The translations under genes and the position numbers were made by a program. A stretch of 64,000 nucleotides of DNA from contig UQJC01000006.1 of assembly GCA_900541335.1 (NCBI GenBank), positions 1 through 64,000 on the forward strand, in the 5' to 3' direction. The first letter of the stretch is position 1; every line of letters begins with the position of its first letter. This document shows positions 54,828-64,000 of this stretch, in pieces. The notes beneath the pieces are model-generated. The model saw only the letters and a list, made by a program, of their open reading frames with translations, did not search any database and was not told the DNA's origin. The stretch comes from an uncultured Prevotella sp. Its GTDB lineage: Bacteria; Bacteroidota; Bacteroidia; Bacteroidales; Bacteroidaceae.

Positions 54828-55934
54828 ATGATAAGAATCCTACAAGTAGTCAGTAACATGGATCGGGCTGGTATCGAAACCATGTTGATGAATTACTATA
54901 GACATATAGACCGGAACAGAATTCAGTTTGACTTTTTATGTAATAAGCTTAAGCCTGGTGATTATGATGAAGAAATCATACAGATGGGCGGGCGTATATT
55001 CCATACACCGGGACTGAATCCGTTTAAGTACGGAGCTTATCTCAAATACATGGATCAGCTGTTTCAGGAACATTCTGAGTACAAAATCGTTCATGCACAT
55101 AACGATGCTTTCGTGGTATATTCTTTGTATGCTGCTAAGCGCAATCATGTGCCTGTACGGATTGCGCATGTGCATTGTTCTGCCTTTGGGTGGGACTATA
55201 AACTTCCTCTTAAATGGGTATGTCGTCCGCTCATCAAGCCCATAGCTTCGCATCTTTGGGCATGTGGTATGGTGGCAGGTGAATTCTTCTATGGAAAAGG
55301 CACCCCCTTTCATGTGCATAACAATGCCATTGAGGTCAATCGTTATGTGTATAACGAAGCCGCACGGCAACGGATACGAAGAATGAATAATCTGGGTGAT
55401 GGTATTGTCATAGGTCATATTGGTCGTTTTGTCTGGCAGAAAAACCATCGTTTCTTAATAGATATTTTCAGTCATATCTATCAACTTTCACCGCAGGCTC
55501 ACCTCGTTTTGCTTGGTGTGGGAGATGGAATACAAGCCATTCAAGCATACGTACGAGAGAAAGGGTTGGAACATGTCGTTCACTTTATGCACGGAGTAAA
55601 TAACGTCAATGAATGGTGTTCCGCTTTCGATTGCTTCATTATGCCTTCTCTTTCAGAGGGTATGCCCGTAGTCGGTATAGAAGCCCAAACTGCCGACCTT
55701 CCCTGTATTTTTTCTGATAGCATCACCCGTGAAGTGGATATTCTCCCTTCTACCTGTTTCTTGAGTCTAAAACAGTCACCCGAAATTTGGGCAGAGAAGG
55801 CTCTGCAACTTATTCGTGAAAAGGGTGTACGACAAGACCGCTCACAGGAGATAACCCAGGCTGGGTTTAATATCGAGATAGAAACGGTTAAGTTGATGGA
55901 AATGTATGAACGGATGTACAACCTGTCGCGATAA
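54828..55934 (+). CDS. Glycosyltransferase family 4 (EpsF-like)
   Basis: This 368-residue GT-B enzyme starts IRILQVVSNMDRAGIETMLM and has GHIGRFVWQKNHRFLIDIF and the C-terminal site PSLSEGMPVVGIEAQ. I chose the ATG at 54828 since the first strand begins at residue 2; the longer frame runs into the REP region. It probably transfers a hexose to the repeat unit. A GT4 gene follows 14 bases after its stop, so they are cotranscribed. Confidence 0.9.
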   Translation: MIRILQVVSNMDRAGIETMLMNYYRHIDRNRIQFDFLCNKLKPGDYDEEIIQMGGRIFHTPGLNPFKYGAYLKYMDQLFQEHSEYKIVHAHNDAFVVYSLYAAKRNHVPVRIAHVHCSAFGWDYKLPLKWVCRPLIKPIASHLWACGMVAGEFFYGKGTPFHVHNNAIEVNRYVYNEAARQRIRRMNNLGDGIVIGHIGRFVWQKNHRFLIDIFSHIYQLSPQAHLVLLGVGDGIQAIQAYVREKGLEHVVHFMHGVNNVNEWCSAFDCFIMPSLSEGMPVVGIEAQTADLPCIFSDSITREVDILPSTCFLSLKQSPEIWAEKALQLIREKGVRQDRSQEITQAGFNIEIETVKLMEMYERMYNLSR

Positions 55935-55948
55935 TCCCATATTAAAAC

Positions 55949-57022
55949 ATGAAAATTTGCATCATTGGCACTCGAGGATTCCCCAAAGTACAAGGTGGAA
56001 CGGAGAAACACTGCGAAATGCTTTATCCTAAATTCGGCGAAGAGTATGATTTCATAGTTTACCGACGAAGGCCTTATGTGGTAGCAACTCCTGCCTATCC
56101 TCATATACGTTTTAAAGATCTACCATCTACACGGATAAAGGGTTTTGAAGCTGCTTTTCATTCCTTTATCGCCACCATATGTGCAGTGTTCTCAGATTGT
56201 GAACTCATACATTATCACAACATCGGTCCGGCTATGTTTTCATGGATTGCCAAACTGGCGGGGAAGAAGGTGGTGTTGACTTATCATAGTGCAAACTATG
56301 AGCATGAAAAGTGGGGAAAAATGGCACGTTGCTTACTGAGACTATGTGAGCGTATCGCGTTGAGTTGTGCGGACCGCATTATCTTTGTTAGTAAGTTTCA
56401 ATTAGAGAAATACAGCGACAAGGTGCAACAGAAGTCTGTATACATTCCCAATGGTATCCCCGAAACAGTAGCAACTACTCGTACTGATTATATTCGTTCA
56501 CTTGGACTGGAAAAAGGTCATTATGTGTTGGGTATAGGTAGAATCACTCCTGAAAAAGGTTTTGACGTATTGATTCGTGCCTTTGAACAGGTTAATACCG
56601 ACTATAAGTTGGTAATAGCGGGATCGGTGGAGACGGAGTCGGAATATTTGACGAAGTTGAAACAGTTGGTAAAAAGCGACCGCGTGGTCTTCACGGGTTA
56701 TGTGGAAGGTGAGAACCTCAATGAATTGTACAGCCATGCTGGGCTGTATGTCCTTTCATCACGCAATGAAGGTTTTCCTATCGTCTTGTTAGAAGCGATG
56801 AGTTACGGACTGGATGTGCTGGTCAGCGATATACCAGCCACTCATTTAGTCAGTCTGGAAGCATCGGATTATTTTCAAAAGGAAGATGTAGAGGACTTGA
56901 TTCAGCAATTGGAGAAAAAGTTCCATTGTATGGATATCGTTAGTAGGAGATCTTACGATCTTACTCGTTTTAATTGGCTACATATTGCAAAAGATACGGC
57001 TAACGTGTATAAGGAGACGTAA
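55949..57022 (+). CDS. Glycosyltransferase family 4 (DUF1972/rhamnosyltransferase-like)
   Basis: This 357-residue enzyme has the N-terminal IGTRGFPKVQGGTEKHCEML motif typical of the DUF1972-GT4 group that includes rhamnosyltransferases. It also has VLTYHSANYEHEKWG, GIGRITPEKGFDVLIRAFE and SSRNEGFPIVLLEAMSYG. The donor sugar cannot be fixed, and no dTDP-rhamnose genes are visible here. It is cytoplasmic or membrane-associated and presumably acts on the lipid-linked intermediate. Confidence 0.9.
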   Translation: MKICIIGTRGFPKVQGGTEKHCEMLYPKFGEEYDFIVYRRRPYVVATPAYPHIRFKDLPSTRIKGFEAAFHSFIATICAVFSDCELIHYHNIGPAMFSWIAKLAGKKVVLTYHSANYEHEKWGKMARCLLRLCERIALSCADRIIFVSKFQLEKYSDKVQQKSVYIPNGIPETVATTRTDYIRSLGLEKGHYVLGIGRITPEKGFDVLIRAFEQVNTDYKLVIAGSVETESEYLTKLKQLVKSDRVVFTGYVEGENLNELYSHAGLYVLSSRNEGFPIVLLEAMSYGLDVLVSDIPATHLVSLEASDYFQKEDVEDLIQQLEKKFHCMDIVSRRSYDLTRFNWLHIAKDTANVYKET

Positions 57023-57080
57023 AAATCTTTTTGATCCTTATGCGTAAGCCTTCCTTTTCGGTTTTATTAAAAACTCTATT

Positions 57081-58220
57081 ATGATAGAATCTCTTTTTTT
57101 TGAACTCCTACAAGTCAGCATAGGTCGTCGTGTTACTCTGCACCATTGTCCAACGGGGAAGCAGTGGGCGGAGCTATTTCAGATGGCTAAAAAGCAGGCA
57201 CTGGTAGGTGTGACGGCTTCGGCTATCGAACGGCTACCGCAGGAACAACGGCCGCCGAAATCGTTGATGCAACAATGGGCGATATTGACGGTGCAGGTGG
57301 AACTGCAAAACCAGTGGCTGAACGCGAAGTGTGCGGAGGTGACGGAGTTCTTGCAGCAGGAGGGCTTTGATACGTGCATTTTGAAGGGGCAGGGGATGGC
57401 GCAACTCTATCCGAATCCGCTCAGAAGGCAGAGTGGGGATATTGATGTGTGGGTGATGGAGAAGCAGTATAGAAGTGATATTGATCAAGTAATCAAAGAT
57501 ATTCAACAGATTTTTCCCCATGCAAGATTCCGCTATCATCATGCAGATATTGAAGCCAAATTGCAACGGAATGAACAGGGACAACTAATCTGCCTGACAG
57601 AAATCAAAGAAGGGGAGAAGCGGGATGCTATTGAGATTCATTTTCGACCTTCTTATAGCCTTTCACCGTTTCGTAATTTTCGTATGCAACGGTGGTTTAC
57701 TACTTACAAGAAATTCCAACGAACATCCCTGGGGTTCTTTGTACCGTCGCATTCTTTCAACGCAGTCTATATCCTTTCGCATATATTCCGTCATCTCTTT
57801 GATGAAGGAATAGGACTACGCCAAATTCTTGATTACTATTATGTCATACAGGCTTGTGCTTCGTTATCCTGTCGGGAAAAGGAATTGATTAATCAAACTT
57901 TGCGTCGAATGGGGTTATATTCTTTTTGCCAAGCTATAATGTATGTGCTTCATAGGGTGATGGGGCTTCCTCAAGAAGCGATGATTACGAAGATGAACGA
58001 AAAGAAGGGACGCTTTGTCTTGGATGAAATTATGATGGCGGGTAACTTTGGTCATTATGACTCACGCGTGCAACACGGTAATCGAACCAAGTGGGATTGG
58101 TTTGTTTTAAAACAAAAGCGAAGTACCCGTTTCTTTAGTTATTTCCCGGAAGAATCGTTGAGCTCCCCTTATTATAATATATATCAGTATTTATGGCGTT
58201 GGCGTAGAGGATTTCTTTAA
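57081..58220 (+). CDS. Nucleotidyltransferase-fold protein of polysaccharide loci
   Basis: This 379-residue protein has the pattern of the uncharacterised nucleotidyltransferase (NTP_transf_5-like) family often found at the ends of Bacteroidetes capsule loci. The core motif is RRQSGDIDVWV, with the paired aspartates expected in this fold, following ILKGQGMAQLYPNP. No signal peptide or membrane helix is present. It closes the locus and is followed by a bidirectional terminator. What it modifies is unknown. Confidence 0.82.
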   Translation: MIESLFFELLQVSIGRRVTLHHCPTGKQWAELFQMAKKQALVGVTASAIERLPQEQRPPKSLMQQWAILTVQVELQNQWLNAKCAEVTEFLQQEGFDTCILKGQGMAQLYPNPLRRQSGDIDVWVMEKQYRSDIDQVIKDIQQIFPHARFRYHHADIEAKLQRNEQGQLICLTEIKEGEKRDAIEIHFRPSYSLSPFRNFRMQRWFTTYKKFQRTSLGFFVPSHSFNAVYILSHIFRHLFDEGIGLRQILDYYYVIQACASLSCREKELINQTLRRMGLYSFCQAIMYVLHRVMGLPQEAMITKMNEKKGRFVLDEIMMAGNFGHYDSRVQHGNRTKWDWFVLKQKRSTRFFSYFPEESLSSPYYNIYQYLWRWRRGFL

Positions 58221-58249
58221 TATCTCGGTTTGAACATTGAATAAGGAAA

Positions 58250-58299
58250 ATCCCCCGAGGCAGGTCTGTATAATCTTGCTTCGGGGGATGCTTTTGTTT
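58250..58299. terminator. Bidirectional terminator between the polysaccharide locus and icd
   Basis: ATCCCCCGAGGCA (58250-58262) pairs with TGCTTCGGGGGAT (58277-58289) with one wobble. It is preceded by AAAA and followed by CTTTTGTTTT, so it can work in both directions between the converging genes. Confidence 0.8.
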
Positions 58300-58322
58300 T
58301 ATACTATCGAGTAATATTCAGA

Positions 58323-59534
58323 TTATTCTCCCAATCGCTTTTCCAATCGTTGGCGGATGGCTTGTAGGAATTCCAAGGAGTTGACTGCTCGTGGAGTGAT
58401 ACCTTCCATGAGGCTGACTAAGTCTTTAGTCACGATGCCTTCATTGAGGGTGTCGAGACAGGCGGCTTCGAGGGATTCGGCGAAGTGGATGAGGGCGGGG
58501 AGCTGATCTAGTTCCCCGCGCTTTTTTAATGCGCCCGACCAGGCAAAGATGGTTGCCATGGGGTTGGTGGAGGTTTCTTCACCCTGGAGGTATTTGTAAT
58601 AGTGGCGGGTGACGGTGCCGTGGGCGGCTTCATATTCGTACTTGCCATCGGGAGAAACCAGTACGGAGGTCATCATTGCGAGGGAGCCAAAGGCGGTGGA
58701 AACCATGTCGCTCATTACGTCTCCGTCGTAGTTCTTACATGCCCAAATGAAACCACCCTGGCTGCGAATGACGCGCGCTACGGCATCATCGACGAGGGTG
58801 TAGAAGTAGGTGATGCCGAGTTGTTCGAATGTGGATCGGTATTGTTCAAAGACTTCATCGAAGACTTCGCGGAAGCGGGCATCGTACTTTTTTGAAATGG
58901 TATCTTTGGTTGAAAACCATAGGTCTTGCTTGGTATCAATCGCATATTTAAAGCAGGAATGCGCAAAGGAACGGATGGAACGGTCGGTGTTGTGGATACC
59001 CTGTACGACACCAGGTTCCGTGAACTCGTGAATGAGTACTTCTTCGGTCAATCCGTCTGTTCCCTCAAAGACCAATTTGGCACGTCCGGCTTGGGGTATG
59101 CGGATTTCTACATTCTTGTAAACATCACCATAGGCATGACGGGCAATGGTAATCGGGGCTTGCCAGTTGCGTACGGCGGGACGGATGGAGGGTAAGGTTA
59201 TCGGGGTACGAAAAACCGTACCATCGAGCATGGAGCGAATGGTACCGTTGGGACTTTTCCACATCTGGTGGAGGTTGTATTCCGTCATGCGTTGTGCATT
59301 GGGAGTTATGGTCGCACACTTCACAGCTACGCCTAATCGTTTGGTGGCTTCTGCCGCTTCAAGTGTAATCTGGTCTTCGGTCTCATCACGTTTAACGAGT
59401 CCTAAGTCGTAATATTCGGTTTGGAGTTCGACGAAGGGAAGAATCAATTCGTCTTTAATCATCTTCCAAAGGATGCGCGTCATTTCGTCGCCATCCATCT
59501 CCACAAGGGGAGTAGTCATCTTTATCTTGGTCAT
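58323..59534 (-). CDS. icd: NADP-dependent isocitrate dehydrogenase (dimeric type)
   Basis: This 403-residue enzyme oxidatively decarboxylates isocitrate to 2-oxoglutarate. It is of the eukaryote-like homodimeric class: MTTPLVEMDGDEMTRILWKMI, KCATITPN, the SPNGTIRSMLDGTVFRTPI loop and the NADP-type YEAAHGTVTRHYYKY. Its start lies 25 bases after the aconitase stop on the same strand, so the two form an operon that makes 2-oxoglutarate for biosynthesis. Confidence 0.96.
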   Translation of the reverse strand: MTKIKMTTPLVEMDGDEMTRILWKMIKDELILPFVELQTEYYDLGLVKRDETEDQITLEAAEATKRLGVAVKCATITPNAQRMTEYNLHQMWKSPNGTIRSMLDGTVFRTPITLPSIRPAVRNWQAPITIARHAYGDVYKNVEIRIPQAGRAKLVFEGTDGLTEEVLIHEFTEPGVVQGIHNTDRSIRSFAHSCFKYAIDTKQDLWFSTKDTISKKYDARFREVFDEVFEQYRSTFEQLGITYFYTLVDDAVARVIRSQGGFIWACKNYDGDVMSDMVSTAFGSLAMMTSVLVSPDGKYEYEAAHGTVTRHYYKYLQGEETSTNPMATIFAWSGALKKRGELDQLPALIHFAESLEAACLDTLNEGIVTKDLVSLMEGITPRAVNSLEFLQAIRQRLEKRLGE

Positions 59535-59559
59535 TGATTAGGGGTATGAGGTTATGTGC

Positions 59560-61809
59560 TTATACTTTCCTGTTCTTCGCATAATGATTTATCAAGCAGC
59601 CGTCTGCGAGGATGGTTCGTTCGTCCGTAGTCAGTCCGGCAAAGTGCAGGGTTAATGGGGTTTGGGTGCCGTTGGCGGTAATAACCAGCGCTTCGATGCT
59701 TTCTTTTCCGTTGAGAATAGCTTGTCGGATGCCAGGCACAAAGATGAAGTCACCCGGTTGCCAGTGGAACTTCACGTTTGCGTCAAGGGTGTAAGGCACA
59801 ATGCCCCAGTTAATGCAATTGCTGCGGTAACGTTTGGTGGCATATTCGTAGCAGATGTTGGCATCGCCGCCCAATACCTTTTGGCAACTTGCTGCTTGTT
59901 CACGAGCAGAACCATCACCTGGTCGGTTGGCAAAGACACAGGAACCATAGGACGTGTTAGCTGGTGAAGCACCCACTTGCTGTAAGAGTCTCATCAAGGT
60001 TTCGGGACATTTGTTTGCACGGCGATCCAGGTCATTTGAGTGGATGCGTTGGCTGTGTGCCACGTATTCGGGAACCCGGCGTGACAGTGCAAACTCTGCA
60101 AGCTTCAGCGGATTGGAACGATAGCTTGACGTTTCGCCTGAGGGAATTAGTTCGTCCGTGGTGGTCATCGGGTCGTGAATCACAGCTGCCAGTTCGAGCA
60201 ACTGGTTTTCTTCCATGGGAAACAGTTCTGGCCAGTCCTTGATATTGGGACCATAACGCAACTCCTCTGTGGGTTGAGGCCGATTGTAGCCATTGTACAC
60301 ACGGCGTTCGTAAATACGCGGTTCGTAAGTATACGCTTCGTGCGTATCCGTATATTCTATATCTGTTGCCGCAGTCAGTTTTCCTCCGTTAGCGGCTGTT
60401 GCGGCAATCGAACGGGCATCCATGAGAGCGATGAGGGAAAGTTGTCCTTGACTGGGTTTCGAGCCTTCGCGGTTTGGAAAATTGCGTGTCGTATGACGAA
60501 TAGAGAAACCATTGTTGGCAGGTACGTCACCCGCACCGAAGCAGGGGCCGCAGAAGGCTGGTTTGATAACAGCTCCAGCTTCGAGCAACTCCTCGTTGAT
60601 GCCGTTGCGCGTAGTGGCAACCGAAACGGGGATGGATTGTGGAAAGACCGAAAGGTTGAAGTAGTCATTGCCACAGGATTGATCTTGAAGGATTGCTGCC
60701 GCTTGACTCAGATTTTCGTACGTACCGCCTGAACAGCCCGCAATGATGCCTTGGTCAGCCCAAACACCGCCGTCGTGAATTTTGCTGAGCAAATCCACTT
60801 TTACTTTTTCTCCATAGCGTGCCCGTGCTTCTTCCTCTACCTTGCGTAGAATTGATTCGGGCTGGACTTGAAGTTCATGAATGGTGTAAGCATTCGAAGG
60901 GTGGAAGGGCAAGGCAATCATGGATTCCTGTGTACTGAGATCAAGGCGAATCATGGCGTCGTAGTAAGCTACTTTTCCTGGTTGCAAAGTTCGGTATCCT
61001 TCAGGGCGGCGATGCAGTTCGTAGTGCTCGCGTACCTTTTCGTCAGTCACCCAAATCGAGGTAAGGCAAGTTGTTTCTGTAGTCATCACGTCAATGCCGT
61101 TACGGAAATCCACAGAGAGTCCGGCTACGCCTGGTCCTGCAAACTCCAGTACTTTGTTCTTGACAAAGCCACTTTCAAATACCGCCTTGGTTAGTGAGAT
61201 TGCCACATCGTGTGGACCGATGCCTCGGCGCGGTGTACCTTCGAGCCACACCAAGACGACTTCGGGAGTTGAAATATCCCATGTGTTGCGAAGTAACTGC
61301 TTGACCAGTTCGCCTCCGCCTTCACCAACTCCCATCGTGCCGAGTGCACCATAACGCGTATGAGAGTCTGAGCCTAAAATCATGCTGCCACATTTCACCA
61401 TCATTTCTCGGGCATACTGGTGAATTACTGCCAGATTGGTGGGCACGTAGATGCCGCCATATTTCTTAGCGGCCGAGAGGCCAAACACATGGTCGTCTTC
61501 GTTGATGGTTCCGCCCACAGCACACAGCGAATTGTGGCAGTTTGTCAGGACATAAGGAAGGGGAAATTCCTTTAATCCCGACGCGCGCGCAGTTTGGATG
61601 ATGCCCACGTATGTAATATCGTGGCTCATCATCGCATCGAAATGAATGCGGAATTGGTTAGGGGTGGGGGCTCCGTCATGATGGGCGCGGAGTATTTGGT
61701 ACGTGATGGTGTTTTCGCGAGCTTCGTTGGCAGTAGGTAGGCCAGAGGCTTGTGTACGTACTTCTTTGCCGTCGAGCAGGTAAATGCCGTGCTTAATCAG
61801 TTCAATCAT
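59560..61809 (-). CDS. acn: Aconitate hydratase (mitochondrial-like)
   Basis: This 749-residue [4Fe-4S] enzyme isomerises citrate to isocitrate. Cluster-ligand regions are visible as IIAGCSGGTYEN and AFCGPCFGAGDVPANNGF. Other signatures are MILGSDSHTRYGALGTMGVGEG and the C-terminal swivelling domain with NTSYGSC and FANRPGDGSAREQAAS. Length matches the mitochondrial-type family rather than AcnA or AcnB of enterobacteria. It heads the operon with icd. A -7 box lies about 90 bases upstream. Confidence 0.95.
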   Translation of the reverse strand: MIELIKHGIYLLDGKEVRTQASGLPTANEARENTITYQILRAHHDGAPTPNQFRIHFDAMMSHDITYVGIIQTARASGLKEFPLPYVLTNCHNSLCAVGGTINEDDHVFGLSAAKKYGGIYVPTNLAVIHQYAREMMVKCGSMILGSDSHTRYGALGTMGVGEGGGELVKQLLRNTWDISTPEVVLVWLEGTPRRGIGPHDVAISLTKAVFESGFVKNKVLEFAGPGVAGLSVDFRNGIDVMTTETTCLTSIWVTDEKVREHYELHRRPEGYRTLQPGKVAYYDAMIRLDLSTQESMIALPFHPSNAYTIHELQVQPESILRKVEEEARARYGEKVKVDLLSKIHDGGVWADQGIIAGCSGGTYENLSQAAAILQDQSCGNDYFNLSVFPQSIPVSVATTRNGINEELLEAGAVIKPAFCGPCFGAGDVPANNGFSIRHTTRNFPNREGSKPSQGQLSLIALMDARSIAATAANGGKLTAATDIEYTDTHEAYTYEPRIYERRVYNGYNRPQPTEELRYGPNIKDWPELFPMEENQLLELAAVIHDPMTTTDELIPSGETSSYRSNPLKLAEFALSRRVPEYVAHSQRIHSNDLDRRANKCPETLMRLLQQVGASPANTSYGSCVFANRPGDGSAREQAASCQKVLGGDANICYEYATKRYRSNCINWGIVPYTLDANVKFHWQPGDFIFVPGIRQAILNGKESIEALVITANGTQTPLTLHFAGLTTDERTILADGCLINHYAKNRKV

Positions 61810-61896
61810 AGTGAGGTTATATTATGGGATAGTTAGTGGAATGTCTAATTGTCTATATTGTTACTATTAAATGAATTATGCTATCTAAATGACGCG

Positions 61897-61904
61897 CAAA
61901 TATA
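61897..61904 (-). promoter_or_regulatory. -7 box for the acn-icd operon
   Basis: Minus-strand TATATTTG matches TAnnTTTG, giving a leader of about 80 nt to the ATG at 61809. There is no -33 TTTG at the right distance. Confidence 0.5.
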
Positions 61905-62048
61905 CGATTTTGTTTTCGTTTTCATGTTCTATGGAGTTTGTTTAGCGCAAATAGATAGATTTATTAGGTGAAAAAAGTAGTGAAGGCTTTAGAGTGGATA
62001 ATTTAAAGCAGAATATAGCTTTCTGATAAGAGTCCAAATGCAGTAATA

Positions 62049-62165
62049 TTTGGAAATGGCCGTTGCACTCCTGCAATGCAGTTTCGCGACTTTGGAAATG
62101 GCCGTTGCGCTCCTGCAATGCAGTTTCGCGACTTTGGAAATGAGCATTGCAGTCGTACAATGGAA
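62049..62165. repeat. 42-bp tandem repeat, two full copies and a partial third
   Basis: Units start TTTGGAAATGGCCGTTGC at 62049 and 62091, with a diverged third at 62133. Each contains CTCCTGCAATGCAGTTTCGCGAC. Unit length is a multiple of three, so a minus-strand frame reads a repeated peptide, but no real gene is evident. Confidence 0.9.
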
Positions 62166-63054
62166 TTATGCAGATTCAGCGAACCTCAAACCATTACTTT
62201 TTGATTAGGGGGCTTGTAAAATAAAAAAGAAGACTCGAACGCTTAATTTTCAGTGTTCGAGTCATACTTTATTACTGTATTGGACTTTTATCGGACAGTA
62301 ATAAAAGCAGAAAGAATTGATATGGATGGAGCATGACTGTTTTCCTTGTTTATCCACATTTTGAGTACAGAGAGTGCACCTAGTGTAGATGACCATGGTT
62401 GTATGGGAATGTAGGTGTTTGCTTCGTGAGTTTAATATATCTGTCATTTGTCAGTTTATGTCGTTAATAAGTCTTTTTATGCTGCTCATTTTCAAGGAAT
62501 AGGTTGTTAAATAGTTTGTTGTATATCTGTGTAACACAACGAGAATATGTATTTTCGCATCTGATTTTCGACGTTTTGGATTTTAAGCTCAGTTGAATGT
62601 CTTCCATGTAGTAGGTAATACTTGAAAAGTAGGGCAGATGTGCCTATTGGGGTTGTTTTTCGAGTGTGTGCTTACATGGTTCCATGATGCTCATTCTACT
62701 TACTTAAAGGCGTTTATCCTTTGAGGTTATAGAATAAAATTCTTTTTGGGAGTGGGGCTGTATGGATGTTTCTCAAGCAACAGCATATTCAAATTTTATT
62801 GTCTATTTGAACTCGCATCAATAACTCGTTTTTAGTACCGCAGTATAGCTTCCATTCGATGGAAGTATTTTCCCATAGTGCTGTGGTCTTGTTGTCATTC
62901 TTTTAGCTGGTTATTGAGCTTTTTCGCGATGAAGGGTAATGGACTAGGCGGCTGTCGTATGATACCCGCTCTCCACAGTTGGCTGTGTAGCATGTTTGTG
63001 CGTTCAGCTCGTCGAAAGTTTACCCGATGTCAATCGCTTTATACATTTACATTT
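62166..63054. other. Long spacer before the M60-like gene
   Basis: It contains the 12-bp hairpin at 62232-62263, a small perfect hairpin CTTCCAT/ATGGAAG (62849-62865), and otherwise no convincing gene or TAnnTTTG box. A near-match TATCCTTTG at about 62714-62722 has one base too many. Confidence 0.5.
62232..62263. terminator. Isolated hairpin in the acn-M60 spacer
   Basis: GACTCGAACGCT (62232-62243) pairs with AGTGTTCGAGTC (62252-62263), one wobble, eight-base loop. It is preceded by an A-rich run and followed by ATACTTTATT. It resembles a terminator but no gene leads into it. Confidence 0.45.
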
Positions 63055-64000
63055 ATGAAATTTCAAGTAAGGAAAACGCCCTTGCGTAAAGCGGCGGCCC
63101 TATTGTTGTTGACAATGGTGTCTGTCGCGGGTGCATGGGCACAATTGGTGGATGGTAAGGTTTACAATATTGTCAATCATAACTCTTCTAATTCGTTGAG
63201 TAGTAATGCGAATAGAGGGACGGGTGTGTCAAACACAGATAGGGCAAACTATTACCAATTATGGATTGCAGAAGCTGGTAAAGGAGAACATCAAGGAAAA
63301 TTTGCTTTGCGCAACTTGGGTAATGGACATTATTTGCGTAACTCAAGAAAAACATCGGTTGCTTGGACGATGGTGCCAGATGTTTTCCTGGATGCCAATT
63401 GTTATAACTATTGTGTTCAACAGGCAGGTTCTTCTAATATTTACACGATGAGTGACCATGTGCAGGGGGCAGGATACAATTGCATGCACATAAGCGGTTC
63501 TATCGTTAGCTGGGAATTTAAGCACAGCGCTTCGCGGTGGAATATCCATGAAGTTGCGATGAGCCCAGAACAGATTCAAGCTCAGCTTGACAAGATTGCG
63601 CAAATCGAAGAATTCAATGCGGGTAAGTATGAAGTAGCTCTTGCTAAAATCTTCACCGATAAAGCCTGCACCGTTCTCGCTTCGAACTATGCCGCTATGA
63701 CTGATGAGCAGTTGGCACAAGACGCTACTTTCAAGCAACTCTCAGCTGCCTTGCAGCAAATGGTTCGGAAGGTTAAGAAAGCTGACTGGACGGAGGATAA
63801 TCAGTTCTCCAACAAACCTCAATGGGACAGCGAATATGCTAAGAAGTTTCGGGTACAACTTTATGAACCCTATAGCAATCCGCATGAGGCTGGACGTGCC
63901 CTGCGCATTCAGCCGCACTCTGTGATGAATAACCCCACAGGCATTTATGCCAAGAAAGGGGATGTGTTCTATGTGATGGTAGAAGGCAAGATAGAGGAAG
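63055..64000 (+). CDS. Secreted M60/enhancin-like metallopeptidase, N-terminal part (runs off the window)
   Basis: An open frame from the ATG at 63055 stays open to the end of the window (315 codons). A signal peptide is clear (basic start, RKAAALLLLTMVSVAGAWAQ). Residues about 31-150 look like a small all-beta module (KVYNIVNHNSSNSLSSNANR and ALRNLGNGHYLRN). Near the end are YEPYSNPHEAGRALRIQ and then NNPTGIYAKKGDVFYVMVEG, which resemble the start of the M60-like fold used by mucin-targeting peptidases in gut bacteria. The HExxH active site would lie beyond the window, so the assignment is tentative. Confidence 0.65.
   Translation, partial: MKFQVRKTPLRKAAALLLLTMVSVAGAWAQLVDGKVYNIVNHNSSNSLSSNANRGTGVSNTDRANYYQLWIAEAGKGEHQGKFALRNLGNGHYLRNSRKTSVAWTMVPDVFLDANCYNYCVQQAGSSNIYTMSDHVQGAGYNCMHISGSIVSWEFKHSASRWNIHEVAMSPEQIQAQLDKIAQIEEFNAGKYEVALAKIFTDKACTVLASNYAAMTDEQLAQDATFKQLSAALQQMVRKVKKADWTEDNQFSNKPQWDSEYAKKFRVQLYEPYSNPHEAGRALRIQPHSVMNNPTGIYAKKGDVFYVMVEGKIEE

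Noticed and set aside
61942..62160. Minus-strand frame giving a repeated NGHFQSRETALQEC peptide
   Set aside because: It arises because the 42-bp unit is a multiple of three; there is no promoter or start context and the array lies in a gene-free spacer.
62232..62263. tRNA fragment, because of the GTTCGAGTC T-arm-like sequence
   Set aside because: No acceptor, D or anticodon arms can be drawn around it; it is a simple 12-bp inverted repeat.

Overview
This window looks like a Bacteroidales chromosome, most likely Prevotellaceae or a close relative (inference). The reasons are: repeated Bacteroidetes-type -7 boxes (TAnnTTTG) before genes and no obvious Shine-Dalgarno sites; a dxs-trkA-trkH block; DUF6261, DUF4831 and UpxY/NusG-type proteins; abundant AAA-ATPase/PD-(D/E)XK genes; and secreted proteins for attacking host glycans. 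The predicted genes fill most of the sequence.

Layout. 1-6.7 kb, minus strand: tRNA-Gly, GTPase HflX, a first AAA-ATPase/nuclease gene, a BtuC/FecD-type permease and its lipoprotein binding protein (no ATPase gene beside them), and type I asparaginase. 6.7-7.4 kb is a decaying 86-bp repeat array. 7.4-24.5 kb, plus strand: a DUF6261-like protein, a 1650-residue secreted esterase/sialidase fusion, an omega-amidase-like hydrolase, dxs, trkA, trkH, class I fumarase and a Wzc-type tyrosine autokinase. 24.7-32 kb: mfd (+), then DUF721, DUF4831, NAD(P)HX repair and HAD genes (-).

33-58.2 kb is an exopolysaccharide/capsule locus. It begins after a long leader with a C10 tract and two candidate promoters. 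Contents in order: initiating sugar-phosphate transferase, nucleotide-sugar dehydrogenase, LicD, Wzx flippase, UDP-galactopyranose mutase, UpxY-like antiterminator, two AAA-ATPase/nuclease genes, a second LicD, a broken acyltransferase, Wzy, a GT2, a group-1 glycosyltransferase, a GT4, a RAYT transposase with its own REP palindromes, an Fe-S FrhB-like protein, a polysaccharide pyruvyl transferase, two more GT4 and a nucleotidyltransferase-fold protein. Together these can start a lipid-linked repeat unit, supply UDP-uronate and UDP-Galf, decorate it with phospho-substituents and pyruvyl groups, flip it and polymerise it. The Wzc-type kinase 8.5 kb upstream of the locus may control chain length. 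No Wza-type export gene is visible here.

58.3-61.8 kb (-) is an aconitase-isocitrate dehydrogenase operon. A 1.2-kb spacer with 42-bp tandem repeats follows. The window ends inside a secreted protein that resembles M60/enhancin metallopeptidases.

The most interesting signals are the RAYT/REP system inside the polysaccharide locus, the three AAA-ATPase/nuclease paralogues with a locally divergent segment, the esterase-sialidase fusion with a dead second esterase module, a long attenuator-like hairpin just before the ABC binding-protein gene, and two related 42/43-bp intergenic repeat arrays.
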